DNA of 34,543 nt from Acidobacteriota bacterium (GCA_003224815.1 QHZW01000110.1:1-34543), one strand, 5' to 3'; positions 17,011 to 25,952 are shown, counted from the first letter of the stretch. Notes: generated by a model not told the origin, from the letters alone. Numbers and translations: made by a program.

Positions 17011-18023
17011 TCATCGCAGGCTGGTAGGAATCGCGAGTTTGATGATCCTCCCGTTCGCGCCAGCGGCATAGGTTATTCCATCCTTTGAGTCCACTGCATT
17101 GAATCCTCTGTTGCGTTAACTCCTTGTAAGTGTACAGGCCATCCGACAAAAATGCGGTTACACCAGAGCCAACCATCACCAGCGAAGTTCCCTTGACGTA
17201 CGAAATGCCGGAGAAGAATCTTGTTTGCGGAGGTGTGGCCAGCTTCCAGTTTTTGCCGCCGTCTGCGGTTGTTGCCAGGTTTGTGCCACCCTGGTCGGGA
17301 TGCGCGTAGTCGCCTCCGGCGATAACTCCGTGTAGCGGATCTCTAAATGCAATCGAGAAAATGCCCTCGGATGCCGCGCCGTGCATGATCGGCGTTTCGG
17401 TGACGCCCCAGGTCGCGCCGCTATCGCTCGAGTGAAAGACACGCGCCGCCGAGCCTCCGGTCGCAAACCAGACATCCTCTTTGCCGTTCACGGCAATGCA
17501 GGAGTTGCTGGCGGCGAATGCGCCTTCTCCATCAAGGGCAGCGGGCATATTTTTTGGATCGGCATAACGCCAGTTCTTCCCGCCGTCTTCGGTGTGAAGA
17601 ATTTGAAATTTGCCGCTCACCGGGTCTCCGACAACGATCCCGTGCTGTTTGTCAGAGAAGGCCATGCAGTCGAGAAAGCCTTTCGCCTCATGATTGGCGA
17701 ACTGCAGTTCCCAGTTGTTGCCGGAATCCTTCGTGTGATAAATGCGCGACTGCTCGCCCGGGCCAGCAGCGAGCAGAAATACTTCTGCGCCAAAAGCCCT
17801 CACGCCACGAAGGTCGAGATGCTCAGCGCCACGAACCTGATGCGCTGTCCAAGTTTTTGCCGCCATCACTAGTAATCACGTAAGTGCCGTGCGTGCCGCT
17901 CGCCCAAGCCGTGTTCTCATCCACGACGTTGACGCCACGAAGAGATTCCTTCGTATGGCTATCCTGCATTTGCCATTGGCCTAGTGCGCAGGATGAAAAG
18001 AGAAGGAGTATGGCCAGACGCAT
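17011..18023 (-). pseudogene. YCF48-like beta-propeller protein, broken by two frameshifts
   Basis: Exported photosystem-II-stability/YCF48-type propeller. Three frames are needed to read it. Frame 1 starts at the ATG at 18023 with a signal peptide (MRLAILLLFSSCALGQW) and the first repeat ([24 protein letters not shown]). The protein continues in frame 2 after one extra base in an A5 run (plus-strand T5, 17854-17858) with [18 protein letters not shown] and further repeats such as [10 protein letters not shown] and [11 protein letters not shown] second +1 offset near 17104-17116 leads into frame 3, which reads [18 protein letters not shown] and ends at TGA 17011. Corrected, it gives about 337 residues with a natural end. 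It lies between rseP and ispG. Either a pseudogene or insertion errors in the sequence; a single A-run slip could be programmed, but two make that unlikely. Confidence 0.82.
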
Positions 18024-18091
18024 GAACCACAGAATAATCGGTTTGGCCCTTATGAAGAGCAAAGAGGTAACAGCTAAAGGCTAAGAGCCCC

Positions 18092-19498
18092 TCACGGCAA
18101 CCTTTGCGCAATCGTCTTCGCGATGTCGTTGTAGATGACCATCGCAGCGAACAGCACCAGGAACACAAACGCGGCCTGATATATGCGCTCTTTAATCGAC
18201 ATACTGATATCTCGCCGCATCAGGCCTTCAATAAAGAGCAGCAAGATGACACCGCCATCCATGATTGGGATGGGCAGTAGATTGAAGATGCCAAGATTCA
18301 GGCTGATCATTGCCGTGATGGCAAATAGTGGTGCCCAGCCCTTTTCCTGAGCTGCTTCGCCGGTTATTTGGGCAATACCGATCGGGCCAGAAATGGTTTT
18401 AGGAGAAATCTTACCCTGTACCAGCTTGCCAACGAGATCAACCAGCATGACCGAGTTGCTCTTGTTCTCTACCCAAGAGCGATACAGCGCGTCAACAAAC
18501 CCAAGGCTGCCAACCTTCAGCTCTGGCGTGCCTGAGAAACCAATTCGATAGCGCTCCTCAATCGGGGTAGACTTGCTGGAAAAACCTAGCCTGCGCATCA
18601 GGGCACTGAACCAACCCTCTTTCGTACTCTGGGTTGGCCCAACTGCAGCGAGAACTGGCTGAACAGCGATGTTCAGAGTTTTCCCGCCGCGTTCAATGGA
18701 GAAGTTCACAGGCTTATCTTTGCTCTGCTGAAGACTCTGGATCATCACCTCGATGGACGGAATAGGCTGCCCATCCATGGCGAGGATCTTGTCGCCTGGC
18801 TGAATGCCGGCCTTAGCCGCTGGCATGTTCTTTTCGAGGTCGCCAACAACGACGGGCTCATCGGGATACCAACCAGACGCCCCGACCTCATTCACGGTGG
18901 TGGGCAGAGGCGTGACCTGTCTTTCGATTCTCTCCTTGCCGCGCATCAGCACGACAGAAAGCGGCTGATTGGGATTAAGCATCTCCTTGGCATGTAGTTG
19001 CGCCCACGTAGGATTCTGCTCGTCGGCTATCTGGATGATGCGATCGCCATGCTGAGCACCGATTTTCGCGGCTGGGGAATTGGGCTCGACGAAACCGACA
19101 ACTGCGGGCTGATCCATGTACGCTGGATATTCGTAGTGCACCATATACATCACAGTCAGCAGCACGATCGCGAGCGCGATGTTCATCGCCGGCCCCGCTA
19201 TCGCAATCAGAAACCGGTGCCACCGCGGATGATTCACAAACTCCCGCGGATCATCCGTGTGGCTGTCCATCGGGTTCTCGCCGCTCATCTTCAGGTATCC
19301 GCCTAGTGGAATGGCGTTAATCCGATAATCGGTCTCCCCTTTGCGGAAGCCGATCAGGCGCTTACCAAATCCGATGGCGAACTGCTCGACGCGGACGCCG
19401 AGCAACTTGGCCACCGCATAGTGGCCGAATTCGTGGATTAAGATCATGAAGCCGAGAATGACGGCTACAGGGACGATGTAAAAGAAAAGTTGACTCAT
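18092..19498 (-). CDS. rseP: RIP metalloprotease RseP (site-2 protease)
   Basis: Inner-membrane zinc protease (468 aa) that performs the second cut in regulated intramembrane proteolysis, classically of anti-sigma factors in envelope stress. HEFGH at residues 22-26 is the zinc site in the first transmembrane helix. NAIPLGGYLKM and HRFLIAIAGPAMNI follow. Two PDZ domains occupy about residues 115-290 (VGFVEPNSPAAKIGAQHGD and VGDLEKNMPAAKAGIQPGD). The C-terminal membrane region carries GIFNLLPIPIMDGG with the third zinc ligand aspartate. It has the usual neighbours dxr and cdsA upstream. Its start overlaps the 3' extension of the dxr frame; if dxr ends at 19508 the genes are separated by nine bases. 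Confidence 0.95.
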   Translation of the reverse strand: MSQLFFYIVPVAVILGFMILIHEFGHYAVAKLLGVRVEQFAIGFGKRLIGFRKGETDYRINAIPLGGYLKMSGENPMDSHTDDPREFVNHPRWHRFLIAIAGPAMNIALAIVLLTVMYMVHYEYPAYMDQPAVVGFVEPNSPAAKIGAQHGDRIIQIADEQNPTWAQLHAKEMLNPNQPLSVVLMRGKERIERQVTPLPTTVNEVGASGWYPDEPVVVGDLEKNMPAAKAGIQPGDKILAMDGQPIPSIEVMIQSLQQSKDKPVNFSIERGGKTLNIAVQPVLAAVGPTQSTKEGWFSALMRRLGFSSKSTPIEERYRIGFSGTPELKVGSLGFVDALYRSWVENKSNSVMLVDLVGKLVQGKISPKTISGPIGIAQITGEAAQEKGWAPLFAITAMISLNLGIFNLLPIPIMDGGVILLLFIEGLMRRDISMSIKERIYQAAFVFLVLFAAMVIYNDIAKTIAQRLP

Positions 19499-20612
19499 AG
19501 ACTCCGGTTAATTCGGTTCGACTCCAACCGCGGCGGGGTTCTTGCGGCCCAACGCAGCCACCTTCACGCGCGGGTATTTCCTCGAACCGGATGCCCCCGT
19601 CCAGAAACGCCGAAACTGCCACTTCGTCTGCCGCATTCAGGGCAATGGTTTTGCCGCCCCCATCCTTTGCTGCTTTGTACGCCAGCCGCAGACAAGGGAA
19701 TTTTTCCATGTCCGGGGGGCTGAAATCGAGGTGCCTTAAGTCATTCATACTAAAGTTCAGATCAGAAGCGATTCTGTCCGGGTAAGTTAGCGCATACAGG
19801 ATCGGCAGGCGCATATCGGTCACCGAAAGTTGAGCAAGAATGCTGCCATCCACAAACTCGACCAGCGAGTGGATCGTGGACTGCGGATGCACGACGACCG
19901 AGATCTGCTCCGGCGGCAAATTGAATAAGCGGCACGCCTCGATCACCTCAAATCCTTTGTTCATCAGGGTTGCCGAATCAATGGTGATGCGGTTGCCCAT
20001 CTTCCATGTCGGATGATTCAGTGCCTGCTCAATGGTAATTTCTGCGAACTTGGATTTGGGGGTATTCAGGAACGGCCCCCCTGACGCCGTCAGCCATATG
20101 CGCCGAACTTCATCCATCCGGCCCCCGCGTAGGCATTGATGAACGGCGTTATGTTCGCTGTCAATTGGAAGCAACGGCTTGCTCTGACGGCGAGCTTCAG
20201 CAGTGATGAGCTCTCCGGCAGCTACGAGGCATTCCTTGTTTGCAAGGCCGACGGTCTTGCCAGCTTTGACCGCCTCGTAAGTTGCTTCGAGGCCCGCCAC
20301 GCCAACAATAGCACTAACCACGAAATCCACTTCAGGATGCGTGGCTACTTTCACCGCTCCCGCTGCGCCATGAACGATCTCGATTCCGGTCACGCCCGAC
20401 GACTTCAGGCGGGTCTTTAAATTTTCCGCATGGGATTCCAGTGCGACCGAAATCAGCTTTGGCCTCCAGCGCTGCACCTGCTCGAAAGCAACGTCCAGGT
20501 TGCGCCCGGCCGCGAGCGTGACCACCTGAAATCGGTCGGGAAACGACTCAACCACACTGAGAGTGCTGCGCCCGATGCTTCCGGTCGACCCCAAAATCGC
20601 AATGCGCTTCAT
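19362..20612 (-). CDS. dxr: 1-deoxy-D-xylulose 5-phosphate reductoisomerase with abnormal C-terminus
   Basis: First committed MEP-pathway enzyme: converts DXP to MEP with NADPH. GSTGSIG (residues 8-14) binds NADPH; SEHNAVHQCL, TASGGPF and NRITIDSATLMNKGFEVIEA form the substrate and metal site. The sequence is canonical to about residue 347 (ALNAADEVAVSAFLDGG, FEEIPA). After that the open frame turns into Arg/Pro-rich sequence that overlaps rseP by 137 bases out of frame, unlike any Dxr. Skipping one base near 19561-19574 gives a 20-residue tail (RVKVAALGRKNPAAVGVEPN) ending at TAA 19508-19510, just before the rseP ATG; that is the tidier gene end. Even so the C-terminal helical domain would be somewhat short. 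Function is certain; the true end is not. Confidence 0.88.
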   Translation of the reverse strand: MKRIAILGSTGSIGRSTLSVVESFPDRFQVVTLAAGRNLDVAFEQVQRWRPKLISVALESHAENLKTRLKSSGVTGIEIVHGAAGAVKVATHPEVDFVVSAIVGVAGLEATYEAVKAGKTVGLANKECLVAAGELITAEARRQSKPLLPIDSEHNAVHQCLRGGRMDEVRRIWLTASGGPFLNTPKSKFAEITIEQALNHPTWKMGNRITIDSATLMNKGFEVIEACRLFNLPPEQISVVVHPQSTIHSLVEFVDGSILAQLSVTDMRLPILYALTYPDRIASDLNFSMNDLRHLDFSPPDMEKFPCLRLAYKAAKDGGGKTIALNAADEVAVSAFLDGGIRFEEIPAREGGCVGPQEPRRGWSRTELTGVYESTFLLHRPCSRHSRLHDLNPRIRPLCGGQVARRPRRAVRHRIW

Positions 20613-20672
20613 GAATGAGAATATGGTACAGGAAGGATCGTTCTTTAAACCTATCGAGCTAAAGCAGTCAGT

Positions 20673-21530
20673 TCATTTTTTTGACGCTCTGCAACGTGGC
20701 ATAGAACTTTGCAACAGAAGCATCGCGCCCACGAAAGAGGCAGAAAACCTAGCATCCGTTGTATTGCAATGGATAATGCGAAGGTTTGGGTTCTCCCGGA
20801 TATGCTCATACACGGGCACGTATTCCCGGCACGTTACCGATTCGCTGCCCGCTAATACTGTGCGGACTGAAATGATTCTTTCGCTTGAAGTTCTCCGGAC
20901 TGCATGATCGCCCGAAGCCGTTGCCCAGAAAGACATCCCGGCAGCCGGCGGTTCACGATGCCAATAGCTAGCGAAGCCAGCCCACAGCGGGCCCCGACAC
21001 TCCAGTGCGCTGGCGTAAGACCGCTCTCGATTATCTGTAATCCCATCTTCTGTGATGATCCACGTTAGCGGTAAGCGCACCTCGTATCCGAGGAGTTTTG
21101 CAGGCGAAGAATAGAAAAAATGGCTCACAATACCAATCGACTCCGGCAAGAACAATGCCAATGCGCCTACAAGAAGTGCTGGAACAAACAGCAGTAGTCT
21201 TGTTGTGCGGAGGGATGCTCGTTCCTGCGGAGATGCTCTTCGGCCGCCAGAAGCAAGCCATCGTTCCGCTTCATGGCGAACGGTTCGCCGATGTGTTATC
21301 CACCCAAAAATGAAATAGCTGATAGAGCCGATAACGAAAGGTGCTATCAACGGCACCACGATTGCAATTTTTTGTGGCAGTACGATAGCTAGGAGGGTGG
21401 CAAGGACAAGTTGCAACAAGATACCCGCGACGAAGCAAGTGAAGACCAAAGTCTTGCTGGCAAATAGTCGGAGAACCCTCGGCAGAGTCATACCTTGATC
21501 AAGACACCAATTCACAACCCGGGGTTCCAC
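20673..21530 (-). CDS. Hypothetical membrane protein between cdsA and dxr
   Basis: Not recognised as a named family. The 285-aa product has two strong adjacent transmembrane segments (about residues 27-50, LVFTCFVAGILLQLVLATLL, and 53-76, AIVVPLIAPFVIGSISYFIF), a short charged loop (HRRTVRHEAERWL), a third helix at about 110-130 (LLLFVPALLVGALALFLP) and a soluble C-terminal half of about 150 residues with scattered cysteines. It starts with GTG at 21530, 30 bases after the cdsA stop; an ATG fourteen codons in (MTLPRVLRLF) is an alternative. It is co-directional with the lipid and isoprenoid genes and probably in the same transcript. It may be a lineage-specific insertion, since cdsA and dxr are usually adjacent. 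Confidence 0.65.
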   Translation of the reverse strand: MEPRVVNWCLDQGMTLPRVLRLFASKTLVFTCFVAGILLQLVLATLLAIVLPQKIAIVVPLIAPFVIGSISYFIFGWITHRRTVRHEAERWLASGGRRASPQERASLRTTRLLLFVPALLVGALALFLPESIGIVSHFFYSSPAKLLGYEVRLPLTWIITEDGITDNRERSYASALECRGPLWAGFASYWHREPPAAGMSFWATASGDHAVRRTSSERIISVRTVLAGSESVTCREYVPVYEHIRENPNLRIIHCNTTDARFSASFVGAMLLLQSSMPRCRASKK

Positions 21531-21560
21531 GCCGAATCTGAAATTACCGTCCTGCTCTTC

Positions 21561-22460
21561 TCACTGCATGATCACTCGCCACGCCATGTAGCACCACAGC
21601 ACCGGAGCGGCGAACAGCAGTGCGTCTATGCGGTCAAACATGCCGCCATGACCTGGCAGGATCGCGCCTGAATCCTTCATCCCGGCGCCACGTTTGATGA
21701 GTGACTCGACGAGATCTCCTAATTGCGCTGCCATGTTCAGCACAATCGAGAGCACGATGATCGGTACAAGGGACGATTGCTCGCTGAATATCCCGTCTTG
21801 CTGTTTGATTAGATGCATCCGTAACAGCGTCCTGCTGATTGGCAGGGCATAGTGGAACATCAGGATCCCCACCCCGACGCTCGCTACCACTGATGCGACT
21901 GCCCCTTCCCACGTCTTATTCGGGCTCACCCTCGGCGACATGCGATGCCTGCCGAACGGCTTGCCTATGAAATACGCAAAAATATCTCCTGCCCACACCA
22001 GCAGAAGCAAAAAGAGCAGAAAAAATCCTCCGCGCCACTGCTCGCGAAGTTGCACCAGCGATGCCATAGGCAGGGCAATGTAAACGAACGCGAAGACCGA
22101 GATGCGCGCTGCTGGAAATCCCAACGACAGCTCGTTGCTGTACATCCCAATCGCAAGAAAGATAAATGGCGCCAGCACAGCGAAACAAAGCCCCACATAA
22201 GCAAAGCCGCCAGTTGAGAGCAGATCCGTTGCGCCCGGATGAACCGCAATCACGAAAAAGAAAGCACCGCAGAAAATATACGTTGGTATATGCAGTGGCT
22301 GATTGCCATATGCTTCGGCGAGCTTCAGTAGTTCGTGTATGGCGAGCAGCGCCACAATTCCTGCCACAAACGCCAGCACAGGCACCGGCGCTCGCAAAAC
22401 CAAAATAAGAACTACTGGAATGAGAACAACTGCGGTAAGTACTCGTTTAACGAGTTCCAA
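21561..22460 (-). CDS. cdsA: Phosphatidate cytidylyltransferase CdsA
   Basis: Integral membrane enzyme (299 aa) that makes CDP-diacylglycerol from phosphatidate and CTP, the branch point to all major phospholipids. About eight hydrophobic segments are visible. The C-terminal signature is complete: SPNKTWEGAVAS and then GDLVESLIKRGAGMKDSGA with LPGHGGMFDRIDALLF, containing the conserved lysine, aspartate and DR/D residues. The start is a TTG at 22460, six bases after the uppS TGA, so translation is likely coupled. It is second in the uppS-cdsA-dxr-rseP order common in bacteria. Confidence 0.94.
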   Translation of the reverse strand: MELVKRVLTAVVLIPVVLILVLRAPVPVLAFVAGIVALLAIHELLKLAEAYGNQPLHIPTYIFCGAFFFVIAVHPGATDLLSTGGFAYVGLCFAVLAPFIFLAIGMYSNELSLGFPAARISVFAFVYIALPMASLVQLREQWRGGFFLLFLLLLVWAGDIFAYFIGKPFGRHRMSPRVSPNKTWEGAVASVVASVGVGILMFHYALPISRTLLRMHLIKQQDGIFSEQSSLVPIIVLSIVLNMAAQLGDLVESLIKRGAGMKDSGAILPGHGGMFDRIDALLFAAPVLWCYMAWRVIMQ

Positions 22461-22466
22461 TTCGTC

Positions 22467-23303
22467 TCAGCTCCGCCCCGCGCGCGATGCGCCCCGCGAT
22501 GCCACAGCCGGAGCGGGAGCCGAATGCGAATCGTTCAGCCCCCCATATCGCCGATCCCGCTTTTGATAGTCGGCGATGCCTTCCAGCAAATGCGTTCCGC
22601 GAAACTCGGGCCACAGCGTGGGCGTCACATAAATTTCCGCGTAAGCAAGCTGCCAAAGCAGAAAATTGCTCAGCCGCATCTCGCCGCTGGTTCGGATCAC
22701 CAGATCAGGATCCGGAAGATGAGACGTATAAAGATGCTGTGAGATCGTGTCCTCGTCGATTTTCAAATGCTCGATGCCGCCATTGCTGGTCGCCGCACGG
22801 ACTACGGACTTGAAGGCGTCCACGATCTCGGATCTTGCGCTGTAATTCAGCGCCAGCGTCAGCACCATGCCGCTGTTGCGCGCCAACTCCTTGCGGGCCC
22901 ACTCCATTTTTTCCTGCACACCCGTCGGAAGCTCGTGCAAGCGCCCAATGTATTGCAGTCGTACATTGTTCTTGTGCAGCGTTGGGACTTCCTGCTTCAG
23001 GTAACGCCCCAGCAATTGCATCAGGAAATCGACCTCAGCTTTGGGCCGCCGCTTCCAGTTTTCTTCTGAAAATGCGTACAGGGTAAGCGAGGGAATCCCG
23101 ATCCGCGAGGCACACTCCACTACGTAGCGCACCGAGGTCACTCCGGCGCGATGTCCGGCAACCCGCGGCAGGTGGCGTTTGCGCGCCCACCGGCCGTTGC
23201 CGTCCATAATAATAGCGATGTGCTTTGGAAGCCGTGCCGGATCGAGCCGTCCGTATATCTCGGCCTCTTTTTCGTCCAGCCCGGCAGGAACTGTTGCCTG
23301 CAA
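22467..23303 (-). CDS. uppS: Isoprenyl transferase (undecaprenyl diphosphate synthase) UppS
   Basis: cis-Prenyltransferase that extends farnesyl diphosphate with IPP to the C55 carrier lipid used for peptidoglycan and O-antigen. IIMDGNGRWARKR (from about residue 32) contains the catalytic aspartate and substrate arginines. HRAGVTSVRYVVE, LTLYAFSEENWKR and the C-terminal RTSGEMRLSNFLLWQ with WPEF complete the family pattern. It starts at a TTG at 23303 with GGAAGGA seven bases upstream; there is no in-frame ATG upstream. The C-terminus has a 25-residue Ala/Ser/Arg-rich tail beyond the usual end, reading nearly into cdsA. First gene of the minus-strand lipid cluster. Confidence 0.95.
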   Translation of the reverse strand: MQATVPAGLDEKEAEIYGRLDPARLPKHIAIIMDGNGRWARKRHLPRVAGHRAGVTSVRYVVECASRIGIPSLTLYAFSEENWKRRPKAEVDFLMQLLGRYLKQEVPTLHKNNVRLQYIGRLHELPTGVQEKMEWARKELARNSGMVLTLALNYSARSEIVDAFKSVVRAATSNGGIEHLKIDEDTISQHLYTSHLPDPDLVIRTSGEMRLSNFLLWQLAYAEIYVTPTLWPEFRGTHLLEGIADYQKRDRRYGGLNDSHSAPAPAVASRGASRAGRS

Positions 23304-23422
23304 GAGGAAATCCTTCCGTTTCAGAAACTAACATACGAAAAAAGGAGTTGCAACGAAGCCAAAACGCGCCTTACCCGCGCAGCTGGTAGAGCGATGTCCC
23401 ACGAAATAAATCGACTGAGATA

Positions 23423-23438
23423 TCCTCAGTGCTGAGGA
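23423..23438. promoter_or_regulatory. Short palindrome ahead of the ClC gene
   Basis: TCCTCAG-tg-CTGAGGA, perfect seven-base arms, 12 bases before the ClC ATG. The right arm contains GAGGA, the best ribosome-site candidate for that gene, so folding would mask it. It could also be an operator in this divergent region. Confidence 0.4.
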
Positions 23439-23450
23439 CATTCGTGCAAG

Positions 23451-25103
23451 ATGATCGAAAGTGATCAGGCTTCGGCCCGCACTTGGTGGAACACTCCGCT
23501 ATTAAGCCGCTTTGGGAAACTTCAGCAGCGCGAAGACCAGGTATTTCTCGTATTGGCGTTGGTCATAGGCGGCTTAACCGGGGCCGCAGTGGTAGCTTTC
23601 ATTCTGCTGACCGAGCGAATGGGAATGCGGTTGTATCCGGTCGGTGGCGCTCCATGGCGAAGACTGCTTTTTCCGGTGGCTGGATCGCTCGGTATCGGCT
23701 ATCTCCTCTACCGTTACTTTCCTAACGCCCGTGGCAGCGGAGTACCACAAACCAAGGCGGCCCTCTATGCTCGGGAAGGACGCATCACTCTTCGCACCGT
23801 TCTCGGAAAATTCTTTTGCACGTCTGCAACTCTGGCCAGCGGAATCCCTCTTGGACGCGAAGGCCCTTCGGTTCAGGTGGGTGCCGGCATTGCATCCGTC
23901 CTGGGACGTTTTCTCGGACTACGTCCCGAAAAAGTTAAGGCACTTCTGCCTGTAGGCGCAGCTGCAGCCATCGCCGCTGCCTTTAATACACCCTTGGCTG
24001 CAGTAGCTTTTGCCCTTGAAGAAATAGTCGGCGACCTTCACGCGCCGGTCCTGGGTTCGGTAGTACTGGCTTCAGCAACCTCTTGGGGAGTGCTCCGCCT
24101 CCTACTCGGCAACAGCCCTCTTTTCAAGGTTCCGCAATATCAGTTGGTCCATCCGGCCGAATTTGCTATATATGCGGTGCTCGGCGTGGCTGGCGGATTG
24201 GTTTCAGTTGCCTTCACAAAAATGTTATTAGGCATGCGGGAACGCTTTCTGCGCCTGCCGGTGAATGGCAACATGGCCTTAACGCTCATGGCTGTGCTGG
24301 TGATTCTAAAACTCATCACAGTTACTACGAGCTACGCTTCCGGCAATGCAGGCGGCATTTTCGGCCCGGCCCTGTTTATCGGTGCCATGCTGGGAGGTTC
24401 TCTGGGAACAGTCGCACATCGTTTGTTCCCTGCCTATACAGCAAGTTCGGGGGCCTACGCGTTAGTTGGGATGGGCGCAGCATTTGCTGGCATTGTGCGC
24501 GCCCCGATGACCTCCGTATTAATGATTTTTGAGATGACCCAGGATTATGCAGTCATCGTCCCCCTGATGATTTCGAATCTTGTCAGTCTTTTCATCTCGT
24601 CGCGATTGCAGCCAGAGCCCATTTACGAAGCTCTCGCAATTCAGGATGGGATTCATCTCCCCAGCTCAGAGGCTCGACAACGACATGGGCAGCGCTCAGT
24701 GTTGGGGATCATGCGGTCTCCCACCCAGTCTGTGTCCGGCGAACTCACGGTCCGGCAGGCGATTGAACAGCTTGGCGCTAATCACTCCCGGGCGTGGCTC
24801 GTCGCTGACCAGCGTGGAGCCATCGGCATTATCACGCTGTGGAGACTGCAGCATGAATTGACTGAAGGCGCTGATAAGAAGTTGGCAGAACTCGTGGATG
24901 TCGTTCATTTTCCCCACGTCCACTCTGATCAGGCACTCGACTTGGCGCTCGAGCGTATGGGAGCAAACCAGGTCGAGCTTTTGCCAGTGGTCAGTCGGGC
25001 CGATGTTCACAAAGTGCTTGGCGTGGTGACCCTCGACGACGTCCTGCACGCATACGGTATCAGCCGCGCTGATAGGAGTAATTCAGCAGCCGCTCAGTAT
25101 TAA
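23451..25103 (+). CDS. ClC-family chloride transporter with C-terminal CBS domains
   Basis: Membrane protein of 550 aa. The membrane part (about residues 30-410) has all ClC selectivity motifs: GSGVPQ, GREGPSVQVG with the gating glutamate, and GGIFGPALFIGA. ALEEIVGDL after the FNTPLAAVAF segment retains the glutamate pair that in E. coli ClcA includes the internal proton glutamate. A Cl-/H+ antiporter is therefore more likely than a channel. The soluble tail (about 430-540) is a CBS pair (MRSPTQSVSGELTVRQAIEQL; VHSDQALDLALERMGANQVE), which usually senses adenine nucleotides. It is divergent from uppS, and rsmE follows 23 bases after its stop. Confidence 0.93.
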   Translation: MIESDQASARTWWNTPLLSRFGKLQQREDQVFLVLALVIGGLTGAAVVAFILLTERMGMRLYPVGGAPWRRLLFPVAGSLGIGYLLYRYFPNARGSGVPQTKAALYAREGRITLRTVLGKFFCTSATLASGIPLGREGPSVQVGAGIASVLGRFLGLRPEKVKALLPVGAAAAIAAAFNTPLAAVAFALEEIVGDLHAPVLGSVVLASATSWGVLRLLLGNSPLFKVPQYQLVHPAEFAIYAVLGVAGGLVSVAFTKMLLGMRERFLRLPVNGNMALTLMAVLVILKLITVTTSYASGNAGGIFGPALFIGAMLGGSLGTVAHRLFPAYTASSGAYALVGMGAAFAGIVRAPMTSVLMIFEMTQDYAVIVPLMISNLVSLFISSRLQPEPIYEALAIQDGIHLPSSEARQRHGQRSVLGIMRSPTQSVSGELTVRQAIEQLGANHSRAWLVADQRGAIGIITLWRLQHELTEGADKKLAELVDVVHFPHVHSDQALDLALERMGANQVELLPVVSRADVHKVLGVVTLDDVLHAYGISRADRSNSAAAQY

Positions 25104-25126
25104 CACTCTGTACTGAAACTTCACTC

Positions 25127-25849
25127 ATGACCCGACGCCGCTGGATCGCCGACGAAGTTTCCGGAAATCGCGCCGCACTCATCGGAGAGCATGCCCGCCA
25201 TCTCTCGCAGGTCCTGCGGGCAAAAGTAGGCCAGGAATTCGATATCGCTGCTGCCGGCGAAATCCGCCATGGGAGAATTTCCAGCGTTGGCCCTGAGCGC
25301 GTCGAGTTTGAACTCGGTGAAGTAATCACCAACTCTGGGACCGTCCTTGCAATCACCATCGCACTCTCAATCTTCAAGTTCGATCGTATGGAATGGGCAA
25401 TCGAGAAATGCACGGAACTCGGCGTAGCAAAAATTATTCCAGTGATGGCAGCGCGGACCGAACCGCACCTTGCCTCCGCAGCAGGCAAACGAACCGAACG
25501 CTGGAAACGCCTGGCACATGTAGCGTCTGAACAATCGCGCCGAATCACACCGCCGGAGATCTCTCAACCAATCAGAGTGGACGAGTTACTCTCAGCTTCA
25601 TCCGGTGTCCGGATCGTGCTGTCAGAAATCAAGGAAGAAGTCATGCTGAAGGATGCCCTTCCTCAAGATGCCGCTTCTTTAGCCCTGGCTCTTGGCCCCG
25701 AAGGTGGATGGAAGCAGGAAGAGCTCGATGCATTCCAGTCCGCTGGATGGATCTCAGCCTCACTCGGCCCCACCATCCTCCGCGCCGAAACCGCCGCAAT
25801 TGCCGCGGTAGTGATCGCCACATCAGTGCTCCATCGCCAAACTTCATAA
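25127..25849 (+). CDS. rsmE: 16S rRNA (uracil(1498)-N(3))-methyltransferase RsmE
   Basis: SPOUT-class methyltransferase (240 aa) that methylates U1498 in the decoding region of 16S rRNA. The N-terminal PUA-like domain covers about residues 1-70 (HARHLSQVLRAKVGQEF). The knot domain has EWAIEKCTELGVAKIIPV, SEQSRRITPPEI, LALGPEGGWKQEELDAF and LGPTILRAETAAIAA, the SAM-binding trefoil-knot signature. It begins 23 bases after the ClC stop and may share its transcript. Two hairpins follow in the next spacer and likely end it. Confidence 0.95.
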   Translation: MTRRRWIADEVSGNRAALIGEHARHLSQVLRAKVGQEFDIAAAGEIRHGRISSVGPERVEFELGEVITNSGTVLAITIALSIFKFDRMEWAIEKCTELGVAKIIPVMAARTEPHLASAAGKRTERWKRLAHVASEQSRRITPPEISQPIRVDELLSASSGVRIVLSEIKEEVMLKDALPQDAASLALALGPEGGWKQEELDAFQSAGWISASLGPTILRAETAAIAAVVIATSVLHRQTS

Positions 25850-25903
25850 ACTGAATACGTCCATAGCAGCGACACAAGTCCCCTAAAGTGCATATCCGGG
25901 AAG

Positions 25904-25952
25904 GGCACGGCCTTAGCCGTGCCACAGGCTACGGGGTTGCGGCTTTAGCCGC
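25904..25952. repeat. Pair of GC-rich hairpin repeats, probable terminators after rsmE
   Basis: GGCACGGC-ctta-GCCGTGCC (25904-25923) and GCGGCT-tt-AGCCGC (25939-25952), both perfect, in the 216-base spacer before the helicase gene. Neither is followed by a T-run, so they may be intergenic REP-like repeats that also act as weak terminators. The spacer otherwise holds nothing I can name. Confidence 0.65.

Noticed and set aside
17846-17862. Programmed frameshift at the A5 run of the YCF48-like gene
   Set aside because: The heptamer does not allow classical -1 slippage in this frame, and a second unrelated offset exists downstream, so decay or sequencing error is simpler.
15701-17869. 722-codon ORF that would be a propeller-IspG fusion protein
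   Set aside because: The last propeller segment reads in another frame with a natural stop at 17011, and IspG has a good start of its own at 16942. The join is an artefact of the offsets.
20563-20907. 114-aa plus-strand ORF
   Set aside because: It runs antisense to dxr and the membrane-protein gene, with no ribosome site or recognisable domain.
23372-23396. tRNA-like D-arm string GCGCAGCTGGTAGAGCG
   Set aside because: No acceptor stem, anticodon arm or T-loop (GGTTCRAATCC) follows within the next 60 bases, so it is not a tRNA gene; probably chance or a small remnant.
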